This document shows positions 40,784 through 48,491 of a DNA stretch of 64,000 nt, one piece after another (the stretch's first letter is position 1; every line of letters begins with the position of its first letter). A model generated the notes under the pieces. It ran no database searches, was not told the DNA's origin, and saw only the letters and a list, made by a program, of their open reading frames with translations. The translations under genes and the position numbers were made by a program. The stretch is from SG8-41 sp963802355 (lineage in GTDB: Bacteria > Pseudomonadota > Gammaproteobacteria > Burkholderiales > SG8-41), in assembly GCA_963802355.1 (NCBI GenBank), contig CAWDIV010000022.1:62001-126000 (forward strand), read 5' to 3'.

Positions 40784-41000
40784 AATGAGTGACGAGATAC
40801 GGGTACGAGAAGAGGTAGCGCGTCGAGGGGCGGAGCAGGGGTCCCCGCTCGCGGGGATGCGACCCCCGGCGGCGCGCTGCGGCCGACACCAAGATGTCAT
40901 GATCTCGCGATTGCCAACCCGAGGCCGCAGGTGACGAGGTGAGGGTGACAGGTATGGGCCTCGCTGTGGCTGGCCAAACCTCCTTCTTGGGAGTAGATTC
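40784..41000. repeat. GGAGCAGGGGTCCCCGCTCG-type and GTGACGAGGTGAGGGTGACA repeats
   Basis: GGAGCAGGGGTCCCCGCTCG / GCGGGGATGCGACC at 40830-40866 recurs in two variants at 60280-60420. GTGACGAG-type units flank it on both sides. No gene. Confidence 0.75.
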
Positions 41001-41031
41001 TCGTCACGCTGCTACTTGAGAGGAAACCACG

Positions 41032-41899
41032 ATGAACACCGCCGTACTCACCCACTACGAAATCGACGTCGAGGATGTGGAATACCTCCGCCATGGCAAC
41101 AAACCGCTGCTCGCGCGCCTGTACAAGCCGCGCGGCAAGGGACCGTTCCCGGTCATCATCGACCTGCACGGGGGCGCCTGGTGCAAGAAGGACCGCACCA
41201 GCGATGTCGCAACGGGTGAGGCGCTGGCAAGAAACGGCGTGGTGATGGCAGCGCTCGATTTCCGGATGCCGCCCGAAGCCGCCTATCCGGCTTCTTTACA
41301 GGACGTGAATTACGCTATCCGCTGGGTGAAATTCCGGGCCGCGGAACTGGGCAGCCGCCCCGACATGATCGGCATCCTGGGCGTTTCGAGCGGCGGACAT
41401 CAGGCCATGCTGGCCGCGATGCGGCCGAATGATCCGCGCTATGCCGCGCTGCCGCTTCCTGGCAAGGCGGCCGACGACGCGAGCGTGCGCTGCGTAGTCC
41501 TGTGCTGGCCGGTCATAGACCCGCTGGGCCGCTATCAATACGCGAAGAAACTGAAGGAAGGCGGCAATGCGAAGCAGGCCGACGAATGGATTTCCTGCCA
41601 TGACCAGTACCTGGCAGGGCGAGGCAGCCATGGCCGAGGGCAATCCGACGATGGCGCTCGAGCGCGGCGAGCAGGTACTTTTGCCTCCCGTGCTGTACCT
41701 GCAGGGAACCGCGGACCCCGCACATCCACGTCCCAACCTCGAGCGCTTCATCGCGGGTTATCGCAAGGCGGGCGGCCGCGTGGAGCTGCACATGTTCGAA
41801 GGGATGAGCCAGGCATTTATTTCCGAACAGCCGACCGCGCCGGCTTCACTGGACGCGCTCGACAAAATCGTCGAGTTCGTTCACCGGGAGATACGCTGA
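41032..41899 (+). pseudogene. Alpha/beta-hydrolase (esterase/carboxylesterase-like), one frameshift
   Basis: AGGAAACC precedes ATG 41032. The core has VIIDLHGGAWCKKDR (oxyanion HGG), IGILGVSSGGHQAMLAAM (nucleophile Ser) and, after a one-base shift in a G run near 41618, YLQGTADPAHPRPNLE (Asp). The place of the catalytic His, normally in a GxxHxF context, reads FEGMSQAFISEQP, so a classical triad His is not evident. About 288 residues when joined. The shift is probably a sequencing error. The substrate is unknown; a strong terminator follows. Confidence 0.8.
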
Positions 41900-41968
41900 T
41901 CAAGACCGTGATGGGTGATGAGTGATGGGTGACGAGTAAAGCCTTAGTGGTCACACATCGCCGACATG

Positions 41969-41999
41969 AGGCCGGGCTCGATCGAGTCCGGCCTTTTTT
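41969..41999 (+). terminator. Rho-independent terminator
   Basis: AGGCCGGGCTCGAT / CGAGTCCGGCCT stem with a tail of six T residues, after the hydrolase gene. Confidence 0.92.
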
Positions 42000-42014
42000 C
42001 GTTTGCGAGAGGGC

Positions 42015-42235
42015 CTCGAGCCGCAGATACACGCAGATACACGCAGATTTCGAATACGACCTCAGGAACGACTTCGCAGGACATCTTCGATTGCGTGAAA
42101 GTGTTTCGGGTTTGCGCCGTACCCTTCCGTGACTGATTGGATTTTATCTGCGTTTATCTGCGTTTATCTGCGTCTGAATTGATCTAGGTGTTTTCTTGCA
42201 TCCGTGTTTATCCGTGTGTATCTGTGGCTCAGTCT
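42015..42235. repeat. CGCAGATACACGCAGAT and CATCCGTGTTTATCCGTGTG repeats
   Basis: CCGCAGATACACGCAGATAC at 42019 on, TCTGCGTTTATCTGCGTTTA at 42148 on in opposite sense, then CATCCGTGTTTATCCGTGTG with ATCTGTGGCT to 42232. The inverted arms enclose about 95 bases without a gene. Confidence 0.85.
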
Positions 42236-42237
42236 CT

Positions 42238-42915
42238 CTACGTGCCGGACTTTGGTACCGTTACCCCGACCAGCGTGTCGCGCGTGAGAATTCCGGCGAG
42301 CCGCTCTTCGCTCCAGTTCTCGGTCCCTGCCGGGCGCATCGGGATCACGACGTAGCGCATGTCGGCATTGGAATCGTGCACCCGCACGGTGATGTGATCG
42401 GGAAGCACGGTGCCGAATTCCTTCAACACCGCGCGCGGCTCGAACACCACGCGCGAGCGGTAATTCTTGCTCTTGTACCAGGTGGGCGGCATCCCCAGCA
42501 GTGCTCGCGGATAGCACGAGCACAAGGTGCAGACGATGACGTTGTGCACCTCGGGCGTGTTCTCGACCGCGATAAGACGGTCGACCTCGAGATCGATGCC
42601 GAATTCCGTGCAGGCGGCTTTGCCATCCTCGAGTAGACGTTTCTTGAATTGCGGGTCGGTCCAGGCGTGGGCGACGACCCGCGCGCCGCGGTACGGAAGG
42701 TCCTCCTCGAACTGCTCCATCCTGCGCCGGATCTGCTCCGCGGTGATCACGCCTTTTTGCTCCATGAGCTCCTGCATCGCCCGGCTCATGATCTCGTACT
42801 CCCCCGGCGGTCCGTCGTCGTGTTCGGTCACAGGCGCATGCGGGTGATCGCCATGGTCGTGGTCGCCATGCGCGTGGGGCTTCTTGGCGTAATAATCAAA
42901 CGCGTGATCGCTCAT
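42238..42915 (-). CDS. Nitrile hydratase alpha / thiocyanate hydrolase gamma-type metal subunit
   Basis: Catalytic subunit carrying the metal site VCTLCSCYP (C-T-L-C-S-C, about residue 116), the form seen in cobalt enzymes of this family; the two later Cys are normally oxidised. Supporting motifs are ARVVAHAWTDPQFKKRLLED and VHDSNADMRYVVIPMRPAGT. The N-terminus is His-rich (PHAHGDHDHGDHPHAP), a feature also present in thiocyanate hydrolase gamma, and may help metal loading. The start at 42915 is coupled by ATGA to the preceding gene; AAGGAGAAAGC precedes it. It hydrates a nitrile or thiocyanate; which one is not decided. Confidence 0.88.
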   Translation of the reverse strand: MSDHAFDYYAKKPHAHGDHDHGDHPHAPVTEHDDGPPGEYEIMSRAMQELMEQKGVITAEQIRRRMEQFEEDLPYRGARVVAHAWTDPQFKKRLLEDGKAACTEFGIDLEVDRLIAVENTPEVHNVIVCTLCSCYPRALLGMPPTWYKSKNYRSRVVFEPRAVLKEFGTVLPDHITVRVHDSNADMRYVVIPMRPAGTENWSEERLAGILTRDTLVGVTVPKSGT

Positions 42916-43295
42916 GCTTTCTCCTTGGCCACTGGGGCCCGAGAATCTTCGGATGAGACAGGTGCCAGCCAATGCTCGAAGATTTCCATTTCGATGATGT
43001 CTCGGGCCGGTCCCTGATAGCGGGGCCAGACGTCTTTCTGGACGAATCGCACGCGGTACAGCACCTTCTTGGGCTCGCCGTCGAAGCCGTAGGCCAGCTC
43101 CTCCGGATTGGGAAACGCCCCGCAGATGCGCTCGATCACTCCCGTCTTGCCGCGTATGTAATACGGCGTGCGGCGGTGTCCCGGGGGAAAGCTCCTCTTT
43201 ACTACGACCCTGTCGCCAACGTTGTAACGGTGGCCGGGCGCGGGCGCGTAGGTCGACGCAACGCCGGCCTTACCCTCACTGTGCGCGGCCGGCAT
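42912..43295 (-). CDS. Nitrile hydratase beta C-terminal-half / thiocyanate hydrolase alpha-type subunit
   Basis: 127 residues corresponding to the SH3-like C-terminal half of nitrile hydratase beta: YNVGDRVVVKRSFPPGHRRT, YIRGKTGVIERICGAFPNPE and LYRVRFVQKDVWPRYQG. The start ATG overlaps the upstream TAA (TAATG) and its stop overlaps the alpha gene start. The size and position match the small alpha subunit of three-subunit enzymes such as thiocyanate hydrolase. Confidence 0.85.
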   Translation of the reverse strand: MPAAHSEGKAGVASTYAPAPGHRYNVGDRVVVKRSFPPGHRRTPYYIRGKTGVIERICGAFPNPEELAYGFDGEPKKVLYRVRFVQKDVWPRYQGPARDIIEMEIFEHWLAPVSSEDSRAPVAKEKA

Positions 43296-43651
43296 TATCG
43301 CTTCGCCCCTTTTTTGACGGGCGCGTCCTTTTTCTCGGGAACCTCAAAACGCGCGCGGATCTCATCCATCTTGGCACGCAGCTCCTGATCGGTGAAATAT
43401 CCCTTCTCGAGGAGGACAGTCCGTAGAGCAGAAGTCGTCTTCTCGAAGTATTCGAGCTTCGCGTAGTCGACGAGATCTTCCGCCGCGCGCCGTAGCTCGT
43501 CGGTCCGGACGATGCCGGCCCGGTTAAGACTGGAACGCAGGGCGTTCGCCTGCCTCTCCCAGAACTTCATGCCGTGGTCGACGGTTTCCACCGGCCCGGC
43601 TTCTTCGCCGCCTATGTCCTGGGGACCTTTGTTCAACCGTGTGTCGGACAT
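43295..43651 (-). CDS. Nitrile hydratase beta N-terminal-half / thiocyanate hydrolase beta-type subunit
   Basis: 118 residues equivalent to the helical N-terminal half of nitrile hydratase beta. It has GPQDIGGEEAGPVETVDHGM then KFWERQANALRSSL, and a helical C-terminal part ending in Lys-rich PEKKDAPVKKGAKR. The first gene of a three-gene operon with one- and four-base overlaps. In classical nitrile hydratases this and the next subunit are a single polypeptide; here they are split, as in thiocyanate hydrolase and toyocamycin-type hydratases. Confidence 0.82.
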   Translation of the reverse strand: MSDTRLNKGPQDIGGEEAGPVETVDHGMKFWERQANALRSSLNRAGIVRTDELRRAAEDLVDYAKLEYFEKTTSALRTVLLEKGYFTDQELRAKMDEIRARFEVPEKKDAPVKKGAKR

Positions 43652-43714
43652 CGTCGGGTAACCTCGATGAAAACCAGTAGGATATTCAGTACTCGTGATC
43701 GAAACAACCGTACG

Positions 43715-43812
43715 AGCGGCGGGGAACGGGCCCGAAGGTGTCAGGAACCTTCGAGTTTAGGGTTCGTGACACCTTTTTTCCCGTTCCCCCCGCACCCCCC
43801 GTCGCACGATGA
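43715..43812. repeat. Composite nested palindromic repeat
   Basis: GGCGGGGAACGGGCCCG and TTTTTTCCCGTTCCCCCCGC form an outer dyad. Between them lies an AAGGTGTCAGGAACCTT / GTTCGTGACACCTT dyad. The outer right part continues CGCACCCCCCGTCGCACGAT. The T run after the inner hairpin could also end transcription. Confidence 0.85.
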
Positions 43813-43845
43813 ATTCTCCTCGCGAGTGACGAGACGGGGGCACTC

Positions 43846-44832
43846 CTAATCGAACAGTATCTTGCGCATCCGTTCGAGTATTTCCGGAGAGGGGATGCCC
43901 TGCGTCGAGCCGCTTACCGAGGTGAAAAATAGCAGCGAGAAATTGTCCGCGAGTATCTCTTCCGCGTGAAACAAATATTGCGTGTTGCGGCCCACCTGCT
44001 CGGAAAGCCCCTCCAGTTCCTGTGGCGCCACCCCGCCTGCCTGCGCGCCATCGCGCGCCCGGCACTCGGCCCCCCGGCGATCAACCAACAGCCAGGCTAC
44101 GTGGACCTGCTTGATAAATCCCCCTCGCGGGTCGATATCCGCGGACGGAAACCGTATGTACGGAAGAGCGTCCACCGGCTGCCCCTGGTAGCGAACCGAA
44201 ATCGTATGGCGGCTCTCGACCATATCGGGATTCGTGATCGCCAGCCTGGCGATCACCGGCGGGATAACGACGGTATCGCAACGCTGGAATCCGATAGCGC
44301 CGTACAGCCGCTCCTTCAGTTCGCTGTTCCCGCGGGTCAGCACGTGAAACATCTCGTGCGCGAGCAAGTGAGCCATGAGACCGGGAGCGCGCGCAAGGAA
44401 GCTCACGGGCACCACGATCGCCTGGCCGCGCGTGTGCGGGGAGTCGTCTTCGAGCGCGGCATCGGACTGGATGAGCAGTATGCGGCCGGGCATCCTCCAC
44501 TTCATGCCTTCGAGAAAGCGCGCCAGCCGCTCGATGGGCAACGCCAGGTTACGCTGCTGCTCCTCCGTCCATTCCAGCGCTCTGTCCCGCATGAAACGCA
44601 GGAAACGCTCCTCGTCCACGGCGTCCGCGACCTTCAATTTCGCCGACCGCTCCAAGGCGGTAGTCGCGCGTACGTACTCGTCGCGGGCGCCCAGCACCGC
44701 TTGCGCCTCGGCAATGGTGGCAAAGACAAAGCTCGGCGCTGACGCTCCGGTGGAAGGCTGTGCCCGTGCCGGGAAGGCCGCGCTGGCAGCGAACAGCAGG
44801 AGGGCAACACCCGTCCCGAGCGGGGTTGTCAT
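43846..44832 (-). CDS. Secreted zinc metallopeptidase-like protein of unknown family
   Basis: About 328 residues with a signal peptide (ALLLFAASAAFPARAQ). A zincin motif HLLAHEMFHVLTRGN is at about residue 160, with a likely third ligand in FHAEEILADNFSLLF near residue 290, so a gluzincin-like site is plausible. The ATG at 44832 overlaps the glnS stop (ATGA); an ATG at 44847 is also possible. The coupling to glnS is probably positional only. No named peptidase family is recognised. Confidence 0.78.
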   Translation of the reverse strand: MTTPLGTGVALLLFAASAAFPARAQPSTGASAPSFVFATIAEAQAVLGARDEYVRATTALERSAKLKVADAVDEERFLRFMRDRALEWTEEQQRNLALPIERLARFLEGMKWRMPGRILLIQSDAALEDDSPHTRGQAIVVPVSFLARAPGLMAHLLAHEMFHVLTRGNSELKERLYGAIGFQRCDTVVIPPVIARLAITNPDMVESRHTISVRYQGQPVDALPYIRFPSADIDPRGGFIKQVHVAWLLVDRRGAECRARDGAQAGGVAPQELEGLSEQVGRNTQYLFHAEEILADNFSLLFFTSVSGSTQGIPSPEILERMRKILFD

Positions 44833-46643
44833 CGTTCCTTGCCCCATGAATCTCGCAAGGTGACTGCCCGATTGAATGCCGGCGCGCCTGACTTCGAGTC
44901 CACGCCATCGGCTACGAAATAGCCGTGCCGCTCGAACTGGAAGCGCTCCTCCGGTTGCGCTGCCTTCAGCGCCGGCTCGAGTTGTGCGGTGATGACTTTC
45001 CTGGAGTCGGGATTCAAGTCTCTCAGCCAGCTGTCTTCACCCGACCCACCCCCACCCTCACCCTCCCCCTGAGGGGGAGGGGATGAACGGCCCGGCTGCG
45101 GCACTTTGAACAAGCGGTCGTAGAGCCGCACTTCCGCAGCGCATGCATGCTTCGCGGAGAGCCAGTGGATGGCGCCCCTTACCTTGACCTTCTCCGCGCC
45201 GGGCGTGCCTGACCTGGTGTCGGGGTCGTAATTGCAGCGCACCGTACCGGTCGCTTTGTCATAGCCGGTGCATTCGACGACGTAGCCGTAGCGCAGGCGC
45301 ACCTTGTTGCCGGGGAAGAGACGGAAATAGCCTTTGGACGGCGTCTCCATGAAGTCTTCCCGTTCTATCCACAGCTCGCGGGAGAACGGCACCTGGCGCT
45401 TGCCCCAATCAGGCTTCTGCGGGTGGTTGGGCACTTCGCAGAGTTCCTCCTGTCCCTCCGGGTAGTTCTCGATGACGAGCTTCACGGGGTCTAGCACCGC
45501 CAGGCGGCGCGGCGCAACCTCGTTCAGGTGCTCGCGCATGGAGTCTTCGAGCACGGAGTAATCGATCCAGGAATCGGACTTGGAGACGCCGATGCGGTCG
45601 GCAAAGATGCGGAATCCCTCCGGCGTGTAGCCGCGGCGGCGGGCGCCGGCCAAAGTCGGCATGCGTGGGTCATCCCACCCGTCCACATGGCCTTCATCGA
45701 CGAGTTGGATAAGCCGCCGCTTGGAAAGCACGACGTAGGTGAGATTCAAGCGCGCGAACTCGATCTGCTGGGGCAGCGGGTGAGCGAGCAGTCCGCCCTC
45801 CGCGAGCCGCTCGAGCAGCCAGTCGTAGAACGGGCGCTGGTCTTCGAACTCGAGCGTGCAGAGCGAGTGCGTGATCCGCTCCAGCGCGTCCTCGATCGGG
45901 TGCGCGTAGGTGTACATCGGATAGATGCACCACTTGTCGCCCGTGCGGTGATGCGCCGCCTTGCGGATGCGGTAGATCGTCGGGTCGCGCATGTTGATAT
46001 TGGGCGATGCCATGTCGACCTTCGCGCGCAGCACGTGCTCGCCGTCCTTGAACTTGCCGTCGCGCATCCCGCGGAAGAGCTCGAGGTTTTCATCGGGGCT
46101 GCGTTCGCGGTAGGGGCTGTTCCTGCCGGGCTCGGTGAGCGTGCCGCGCAGAGCGCGCATCTGCTCGGCCGAGAGGCTCTCTACGTAAGCATGGCCTGCC
46201 TCGATGAGGTACTCCGCCGCGCGGTACATGTGATCGAAGTAGTCGCTGGCGTAGTAGAGGTGCGGACCCCAGTCGAAGCCGAGCCATTTGACCGCGCTGA
46301 TCATGGCATCGACGTATTCCTGCTCTTCCTTCTCCGGGTTGGTGTCGTCGAATCGCAGATGGCACGCGCCGCCGTAGTCGCGCGCGAGACCGAAATTCAG
46401 GCAAATGGACTTCGCATGCCCGATGTGAGGATAGCCGTTCGGCTCGGGCGGAAAGCGGGTGCGGATTTTTGCCGGGTCGGGCGGCCCGCCCTCATGCGCC
46501 TTCGCCGGTCCCGGCTTCCCGCCCCAACCGCGCTCCGCGTACTTGCCCGCAGCGAGGTCGGCTTCGATGGCTGCGCGAATGAAATTCGAGCCGGATGCCG
46601 GTTGCGGCTTGTGTTTTTTCGGTTTTGTGGCGTGCTCGGACAT
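44829..46643 (-). CDS. glnS: Glutaminyl-tRNA synthetase
   Basis: Charges tRNA(Gln) with glutamine in the cytoplasm. Class I signatures are PPEPNGYPHIGHAKSI (HIGH) near residue 70 and GVSKSDSWIDYSVLED (KMSKS equivalent). The anticodon-binding barrel follows, with LRYGYVVECTGYDKATGTV. The ATG 46643 is preferred to 46676 because the extra residues are not family-like. About 604 residues, slightly long. A stretch near residues 518-540 (PPPQGEGEGGGGSGE) is encoded by an intergenic-type palindromic repeat that has entered the gene in frame between FKVPQPG and DLNPDS. The enzyme must still work, since no second copy is seen here. Confidence 0.96.
   Translation of the reverse strand: MSEHATKPKKHKPQPASGSNFIRAAIEADLAAGKYAERGWGGKPGPAKAHEGGPPDPAKIRTRFPPEPNGYPHIGHAKSICLNFGLARDYGGACHLRFDDTNPEKEEQEYVDAMISAVKWLGFDWGPHLYYASDYFDHMYRAAEYLIEAGHAYVESLSAEQMRALRGTLTEPGRNSPYRERSPDENLELFRGMRDGKFKDGEHVLRAKVDMASPNINMRDPTIYRIRKAAHHRTGDKWCIYPMYTYAHPIEDALERITHSLCTLEFEDQRPFYDWLLERLAEGGLLAHPLPQQIEFARLNLTYVVLSKRRLIQLVDEGHVDGWDDPRMPTLAGARRRGYTPEGFRIFADRIGVSKSDSWIDYSVLEDSMREHLNEVAPRRLAVLDPVKLVIENYPEGQEELCEVPNHPQKPDWGKRQVPFSRELWIEREDFMETPSKGYFRLFPGNKVRLRYGYVVECTGYDKATGTVRCNYDPDTRSGTPGAEKVKVRGAIHWLSAKHACAAEVRLYDRLFKVPQPGRSSPPPQGEGEGGGGSGEDSWLRDLNPDSRKVITAQLEPALKAAQPEERFQFERHGYFVADGVDSKSGAPAFNRAVTLRDSWGKER
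45040..45090. repeat. CACCCTCCCCCTGAGGGGGAGG repeat inserted in frame within glnS
   Basis: The palindrome CCCTCCCCCTGAGGGGGAGG at 45061-45080 with C-rich flank CCCACCCCCACCCTCA belongs to the same family as 14940-15060 and 60225-60265, which are intergenic. Here it encodes about 17 extra residues. Confidence 0.85.
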
Positions 46644-46679
46644 GCGCGCTATTCTAGCCGAATGCCCAGTTGCCAAAGC

Positions 46680-46760
46680 TTCACCGCCAAGCCGCTAAGG
46701 ACGCGAGGTAGGTCAACAGCTTTACCACGAAGGACGCGAAGGAACGAAGGAATAATATTC
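46680..46760. repeat. CACCGCCAAGCCGCTAAGGA-type repeat
   Basis: TCACCGCCAAGCCGCTAAGG and ACCACGAAGGACGCGAAGGA units upstream of glnS, related to the CGCCAAGACGCCAAG family. Confidence 0.7.
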
Positions 46761-46811
46761 GGAATTCAGATTCTTCAAATCGAAGGAGCTGCCCAAGCGC
46801 TAAGTCGCATG

Positions 46812-46889
46812 GAATCGTACGATCGAATTCGCCCCGGGGCGGTTGTCGATGATGACGTTCTGTCCCACCTCAGGGCGCCTGAACTCGAT
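46812..46889 (-). pseudogene. Short relic of a Bug-family receptor gene
   Basis: The minus strand reads EFRRPEVGQNVIIDNRPGAN then SIV without stops, matching the highly conserved second motif of Bug proteins. The rest of the gene is not found on either side. It shows that at least one further receptor gene stood beside the one at 47025-47990. Confidence 0.7.
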
Positions 46890-47024
46890 GGTTCATTTAG
46901 AACCGGTGAGCTCGGCACATAAAACTTGCGCAGAATGAGTTCTTCCGTCGTCCTGCGCGATGACCAAATGTCGTTGAAACATCGACTTTACCGCTGGCGC
47001 ATCCAGCATCATCTGCTTATCTGG

Positions 47025-47990
47025 TTATTCGAGCTTGAAGCCGGTTTCCTTGATCAGCTTCGCCCAGCGGTCCCGCTGCTCGACCAGCCACTTGCCGAAT
47101 TCGGGAGGAGTCATGGGCAGCGGCGTGGTGCCCTGAGTAGCGAGCTTCTCCTTGATGTCGGGAAGGTTGGTGATGCGGTTCACTTCGGCGTTGATCCTCC
47201 CCACGAGGTCCGGGGATATCTTCGCGGGCGCCAGGATGCCCTGCCAGGAGCCGGTCACGAACCCTTCGAGACCCGGCGTCTCACCGACGGTCGGCACGTC
47301 GGGGTAGTGCGGATCGCGCTTCTCGCTCGAGACCGCGAGCGCCCTCACCCTGCCGCTTTTCACGTGCGCTACCGTCTGCAGCATCCCGAGGAACAGCACG
47401 TCGCATTCGCCTCTCATGACCTGAAGCATCGATTCCGTTCCGCCTTTCCCGGGAATGGTGGTCCACTTGATGCCGGCGCGCTGCTCGAACAGCATGCCGG
47501 CGAGATGCGGCGCTCCCCCGAGCCCGGTCGCGAAGTTCAGCTTTCCCGGCTGCTTCTTTGCGAGCGCGATCAACTCCTTCACGTTGCGTGCCGGGACGTT
47601 CGGATGGACCGACAGCATATGCGAGGAATAGGAAACCATGGCGACCGGCGCCAGGTCGCGGACGATGTCGAACGGCAGCTTGAAGAGGCTGGGACTGATG
47701 GTCAGAGCGCCGACGTCCATCAGGATGAGCGAGTAGCCATCCGGCGCCGAGCGGACGAGCGCCTCCACCCCGATGTTGCCGTTCGCGCCCGGCCGGTTGT
47801 CCGGGATGATCTGCTGGCCCCAGCTTTCGGTCAGCTTGGCGCCGACCATACGCGTCAGGATATCGGAGGTGCCGCCGGGCGGGAACGGCACGATCACGCG
47901 GATCGGCTTGGCTGGATAATTTTGCGCCACACTTGCGTGCCCCAAAATTATGAGTATAAGACCAATCAAAATTGCGGTCTGCCGACTCAT
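47025..47990 (-). CDS. Bug/TctC-family solute receptor
   Basis: 321 residues; the signal peptide ends GHASVAQ. Motifs are IRVIVPFPPGGTSDILTRMV, IIPDNRPGANGNIGVEALVR and HPNVPARNVKELIALAKKQ. The ligand loop region (GLGGAPHLAGMLFEQRAG) is distinct from the other receptors of the window. The start ATG 47990 is preceded by AGGAGG. It stands alone between a two-component system and glnS; its regulator is unknown. Confidence 0.93.
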   Translation of the reverse strand: MSRQTAILIGLILIILGHASVAQNYPAKPIRVIVPFPPGGTSDILTRMVGAKLTESWGQQIIPDNRPGANGNIGVEALVRSAPDGYSLILMDVGALTISPSLFKLPFDIVRDLAPVAMVSYSSHMLSVHPNVPARNVKELIALAKKQPGKLNFATGLGGAPHLAGMLFEQRAGIKWTTIPGKGGTESMLQVMRGECDVLFLGMLQTVAHVKSGRVRALAVSSEKRDPHYPDVPTVGETPGLEGFVTGSWQGILAPAKISPDLVGRINAEVNRITNLPDIKEKLATQGTTPLPMTPPEFGKWLVEQRDRWAKLIKETGFKLE

Positions 47991-48063
47991 GGTTCCTCCT
48001 GAATTGTCCTATGATTGGATTTCCAATTTCAGGAATATGCCGGACAGCGAAGCAGGCATATTC

Positions 48064-48426
48064 CTAAATGATCCGTTGCTTGATCGCCGCGAGTACCTCG
48101 TCGAGCTTGAACGGCTTGGTGATGTAGTCGTTGGCGCCAAGCTCCACCCCCCACTTGCGGTCGTAGATGCGCGTGCTGGCGGTGAGGAAGATGAAAGGTA
48201 TGTGCGAGGTGGTGACGTTCTCCCGCAATGAGAACAACACGCCGAAGCCGTCCATTTCCGGCATGGCGATGTCGCAGATGATGAGGTCGGGCAGCTCCGA
48301 TATCGCCATTTCCACGCCCACCGCGCCGTTTTCCGCCGCGAGCACCTCGTACCCTTCCGCCTTGAGGAAGCGCCCGAGGTTGGCGCGCAGCTCGGCTTCG
48401 TCCTCGATCACCAGTATCTTCGCCAT
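48064..48426 (-). CDS. Single-domain response regulator (CheY-like)
   Basis: 120 residues, receiver only. The acidic pocket is ILVIEDEAEL, the phosphoacceptor Asp is in LIICDIAMPEMDGFGVL, the Thr is in FIFLTAST and the Lys in NDYITKPFKLDEV. It lies 65 bases downstream of the PAS histidine kinase on the same strand and is probably phosphorylated by it. No output domain, so it acts by protein contact. Confidence 0.92.
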   Translation of the reverse strand: MAKILVIEDEAELRANLGRFLKAEGYEVLAAENGAVGVEMAISELPDLIICDIAMPEMDGFGVLFSLRENVTTSHIPFIFLTASTRIYDRKWGVELGANDYITKPFKLDEVLAAIKQRII

Positions 48427-48491
48427 CTCGTTATCCTCTGATTCAGCCGTGGCTTAAATTGCACCTGCCATCGGCGCCGGCGCCAGCGCTC

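Noticed and set aside
41969..41999. Terminator stem considered as a repeat family member
   Set aside because: It has a classic stem plus T tract and no second copy in the window.
45528..46922. 464-codon plus-strand open frame opposite glnS
   Set aside because: Antisense shadow of an unmistakable glnS; no recognisable motifs, composition mirrors the other strand.
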